Source of the DNA: Campylobacterota bacterium
Lineage (GTDB): Bacteria; Campylobacterota; Campylobacteria; Campylobacterales; Sulfurovaceae
Length of the DNA: 5,904 bases
NCBI GenBank assembly: GCA_003646505.1
Contig: QMKT01000121.1
Coordinates: 1-5,904, forward strand
Direction: 5' to 3'
The notes beneath the pieces are model-generated. The model did no database searches. It saw only the letters and a program-made list of their open reading frames with translations, and was not told the DNA's origin. Both the position numbers and the translations under genes were made by a program. Each line of letters opens with the position of its first letter. Position 1 is the first letter of the stretch. Positions 4,602 through 5,904 of the stretch are shown here, piece after piece.

Positions 4602-5648
4602 TTAATACTCTTTTGGTTTCATACATACAGAGTGTATATCGATAATATCTTCTAGTCTATATTTACTGTGCATATTTTTAAGTTCATAAAAAGCTCTGAA
4701 TTTTATAAAGTCATCATCTTCATATTCTTCAAAATAAACACCTACCTGCTCTAGAAGCTCATATTCAAACAAAAGATACAAGTAGGAATTTTGAGCCTTT
4801 TCGTTATCTTTCTGAAAATTTCTAAACAGTGTCAGGTTCTCTTCGGGTTTAAAGTATTTTTTAGTCACTATAGCTATATCAACAAAATCACTGCAACTGA
4901 GATCAAGCGCCTTAACAAAATCTGTCAAGATCTCCGGAGTAAGTTCAAGATCATCCTCTGCATTCACACGTTTTAACATAATTAAAAAGTTTTTTACATC
5001 AAAGACTTTTGCATATTTTTGAGCATTAGTAAAATTTTCTTTACGTGCAAACACTTCAAGTGCCTGTGCTATTACTGGTGGAGAATAATCCGAAGTAGCC
5101 TTCATAATATCTTCAGAGAACTTGTCGTCTGTTTCAAGACGATTGAGTCTGTTTTGTATCAAAATTGGGTTACCTACATTAAAGACTTTAGACATTTTTT
5201 CTTCTTTTAAGTCAATATAGTCACCATTTTTAATTTTCTGTATAATATTAACAACATGTGAAAGTCTTGGGTTTAAATGCTCCACATTGTCAGATAGATC
5301 AAGAGAAGCTTTTCCCAGGATACATGCAGAGTTTCCGATATTATCAATACCGTATTTTTGTTTTTTTGGCTCATTAACCAAAGACCAGTAGAGTGCATCT
5401 TCCAAGGTATTTGTATCTTTTTCCCATTTTTTAAGTAAAAAATAGTTTTTTAACCCATAATAAACTATATGGATGACCGTGAAAAGAAATAAAATAACCA
5501 TTGGTAAAATAACCCAAATTGCTATAGGAAAATTAAAATTGATCCCAATTAATTCCATTGCATAATGATTTGGATTCATTGTATAAGTAAATGCACCCAC
5601 CATCCCAATCAATACCAATGCGGCAAAAATATATAACCCTAATCTCAT
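4602..5648 (-). CDS. LapA-like two-TM membrane protein with helical cytoplasmic domain
   Basis: 348 residues. Two N-terminal membrane helices (about 3-23 and 40-66) flank a short extracytoplasmic loop with MNPNHYAMELIG (24-35), resembling LapA/DUF1049 proteins, whose E. coli member acts with LapB in lipopolysaccharide assembly. After TM2 comes a basic stretch (KNYFLLKKW, 67-75) and a roughly 270-residue soluble, charged, helical region that looks like repeat helices but in which I cannot define TPR units; it ends in an acidic patch (EEYEDDDF). No rubredoxin CxxC pairs of LapB type are present. ATG 5646-5648 has a good AGGGAG (5654-5659) 5 nt upstream. It sits between the DksA-like gene (33-nt gap) and dusB (13-nt gap), an arrangement I recall from C. 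jejuni (Cj0125c-Cj0123c). The LapA similarity is by pattern; true function unknown. Confidence 0.8.
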   Translation of the reverse strand: MRLGLYIFAALVLIGMVGAFTYTMNPNHYAMELIGINFNFPIAIWVILPMVILFLFTVIHIVYYGLKNYFLLKKWEKDTNTLEDALYWSLVNEPKKQKYGIDNIGNSACILGKASLDLSDNVEHLNPRLSHVVNIIQKIKNGDYIDLKEEKMSKVFNVGNPILIQNRLNRLETDDKFSEDIMKATSDYSPPVIAQALEVFARKENFTNAQKYAKVFDVKNFLIMLKRVNAEDDLELTPEILTDFVKALDLSCSDFVDIAIVTKKYFKPEENLTLFRNFQKDNEKAQNSYLYLLFEYELLEQVGVYFEEYEDDDFIKFRAFYELKNMHSKYRLEDIIDIHSVCMKPKEY

Positions 5649-5681
5649 TTTATCTCCCTAATTATCTTAAAATGTATAAGA

Positions 5682-5904
5682 CTATTTAGTATTATTTTGT
5701 TCTTTTTCACTTATCTCACGACATGTGATACAAAAGCGTGCAAAGTTTTTTACTTCTAGACGTGGAAAGCCTATAGGCTCCTCGCACATTTCACATATAC
5801 CAAATATTCCTTGTTTTATTTTATCTAAAGCAAGTTCAATTTCGTTTAATTCTTTGCGTTGCTGCACTAAAATCGCACTATCTACAATGGTTTCGGCCGA
5901 TGCA
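5682..5904 (-). CDS. DksA/TraR-type C4 zinc-finger protein, C-terminal part (5' end beyond window)
   Basis: The frame is open to the window's right edge, so only the last 73 residues are visible; a full protein of about 120 residues is expected. The fragment carries the end of the coiled coil (SAILVQQRKELNEIELAL), the family linker KQGIFGICEMC, and a four-cysteine zinc finger CEMC-x17-CITC (fragment residues 37-61), followed by a short tail. DksA-family proteins bind RNA polymerase through its secondary channel and, with ppGpp, adjust rRNA and stress promoters; C. jejuni has a DksA-like regulator (Cj0125c) in the same genomic setting. All four zinc cysteines are intact. A GTG at 5865-5867 is in frame but lies inside the coiled coil and is not the start. 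It is probably the first gene of an operon with the LapA-like gene and dusB. True DksA versus a shorter paralogue cannot be settled without the N-terminal coiled-coil tip. Confidence 0.85.
   Translation of the reverse strand, partial: ASAETIVDSAILVQQRKELNEIELALDKIKQGIFGICEMCEEPIGFPRLEVKNFARFCITCREISEKEQNNTK

Noticed and set aside
5682..5867. A 61-residue zinc-finger gene starting at the GTG at 5865-5867
   Set aside because: The frame stays open upstream to the window edge with DksA-like coiled-coil sequence, so this is the tail of a longer gene.

Overview
The window looks like chromosomal DNA of a Campylobacterota (epsilonproteobacterial) species, closer to Sulfurovum/Sulfurimonas-type free-living members than to the host-adapted genera. 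The grounds are AT-rich DNA, protein styles typical of the group, and a zinc-finger DksA-like gene / two-TM membrane protein / tRNA-dihydrouridine synthase cluster that I recall from Campylobacter jejuni (Cj0125c-Cj0124c-Cj0123c). No mobile element, CRISPR array, tRNA or rRNA was seen.

Layout, left to right. (1) 1-644, minus strand: a PAS-only redox-sensor gene of Aer/CetB type, followed after a few bases by the start of a probable roadblock/LC7-like small protein that runs off the left edge. (2) 645-1006: a 362-bp gene-free leader. It holds a convincing c-di-GMP-I (GEMM) riboswitch aptamer on the minus strand (about 745-820), and above it an FNR/CRP-type palindrome (967-980) placed about 41.5 bp upstream of the start predicted from a TATACT -10 box. 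(3) 1007-1747, minus: a TauE/SafE (TSUP) membrane transporter. (4) 1848-3155, plus: a PqiA-domain membrane protein with a large N-terminal extracytoplasmic domain, divergent from the transporter. (5) 3156-3572, minus: a small four-TM CopD/HemJ-like protein whose stop codon abuts that of the PqiA-like gene. It has its own promoter with a perfect FNR-type box (3625-3638), again at about -41.5. (6) 3635-5904, minus: a probable operon of a DksA/TraR zinc-finger gene (5' end outside the window), a LapA-like two-TM protein with a helical cytoplasmic domain, and dusB.

The most interesting region is 1-985. A probable oxygen/redox-responsive FNR-family site, a c-di-GMP riboswitch and a PAS protein of the kind that senses redox state for taxis appear to sit on one transcript. 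If so, energy-taxis input would be gated at transcription by an FNR-like factor and after transcription by c-di-GMP. By eye, the only two TTGA-N6-TCAA sites in the window are the two described here, and both have a -10 box at class II spacing on the minus strand. The riboswitch class and the FNR sites are read from sequence pattern; ligand, regulator and expression effect are inferred.
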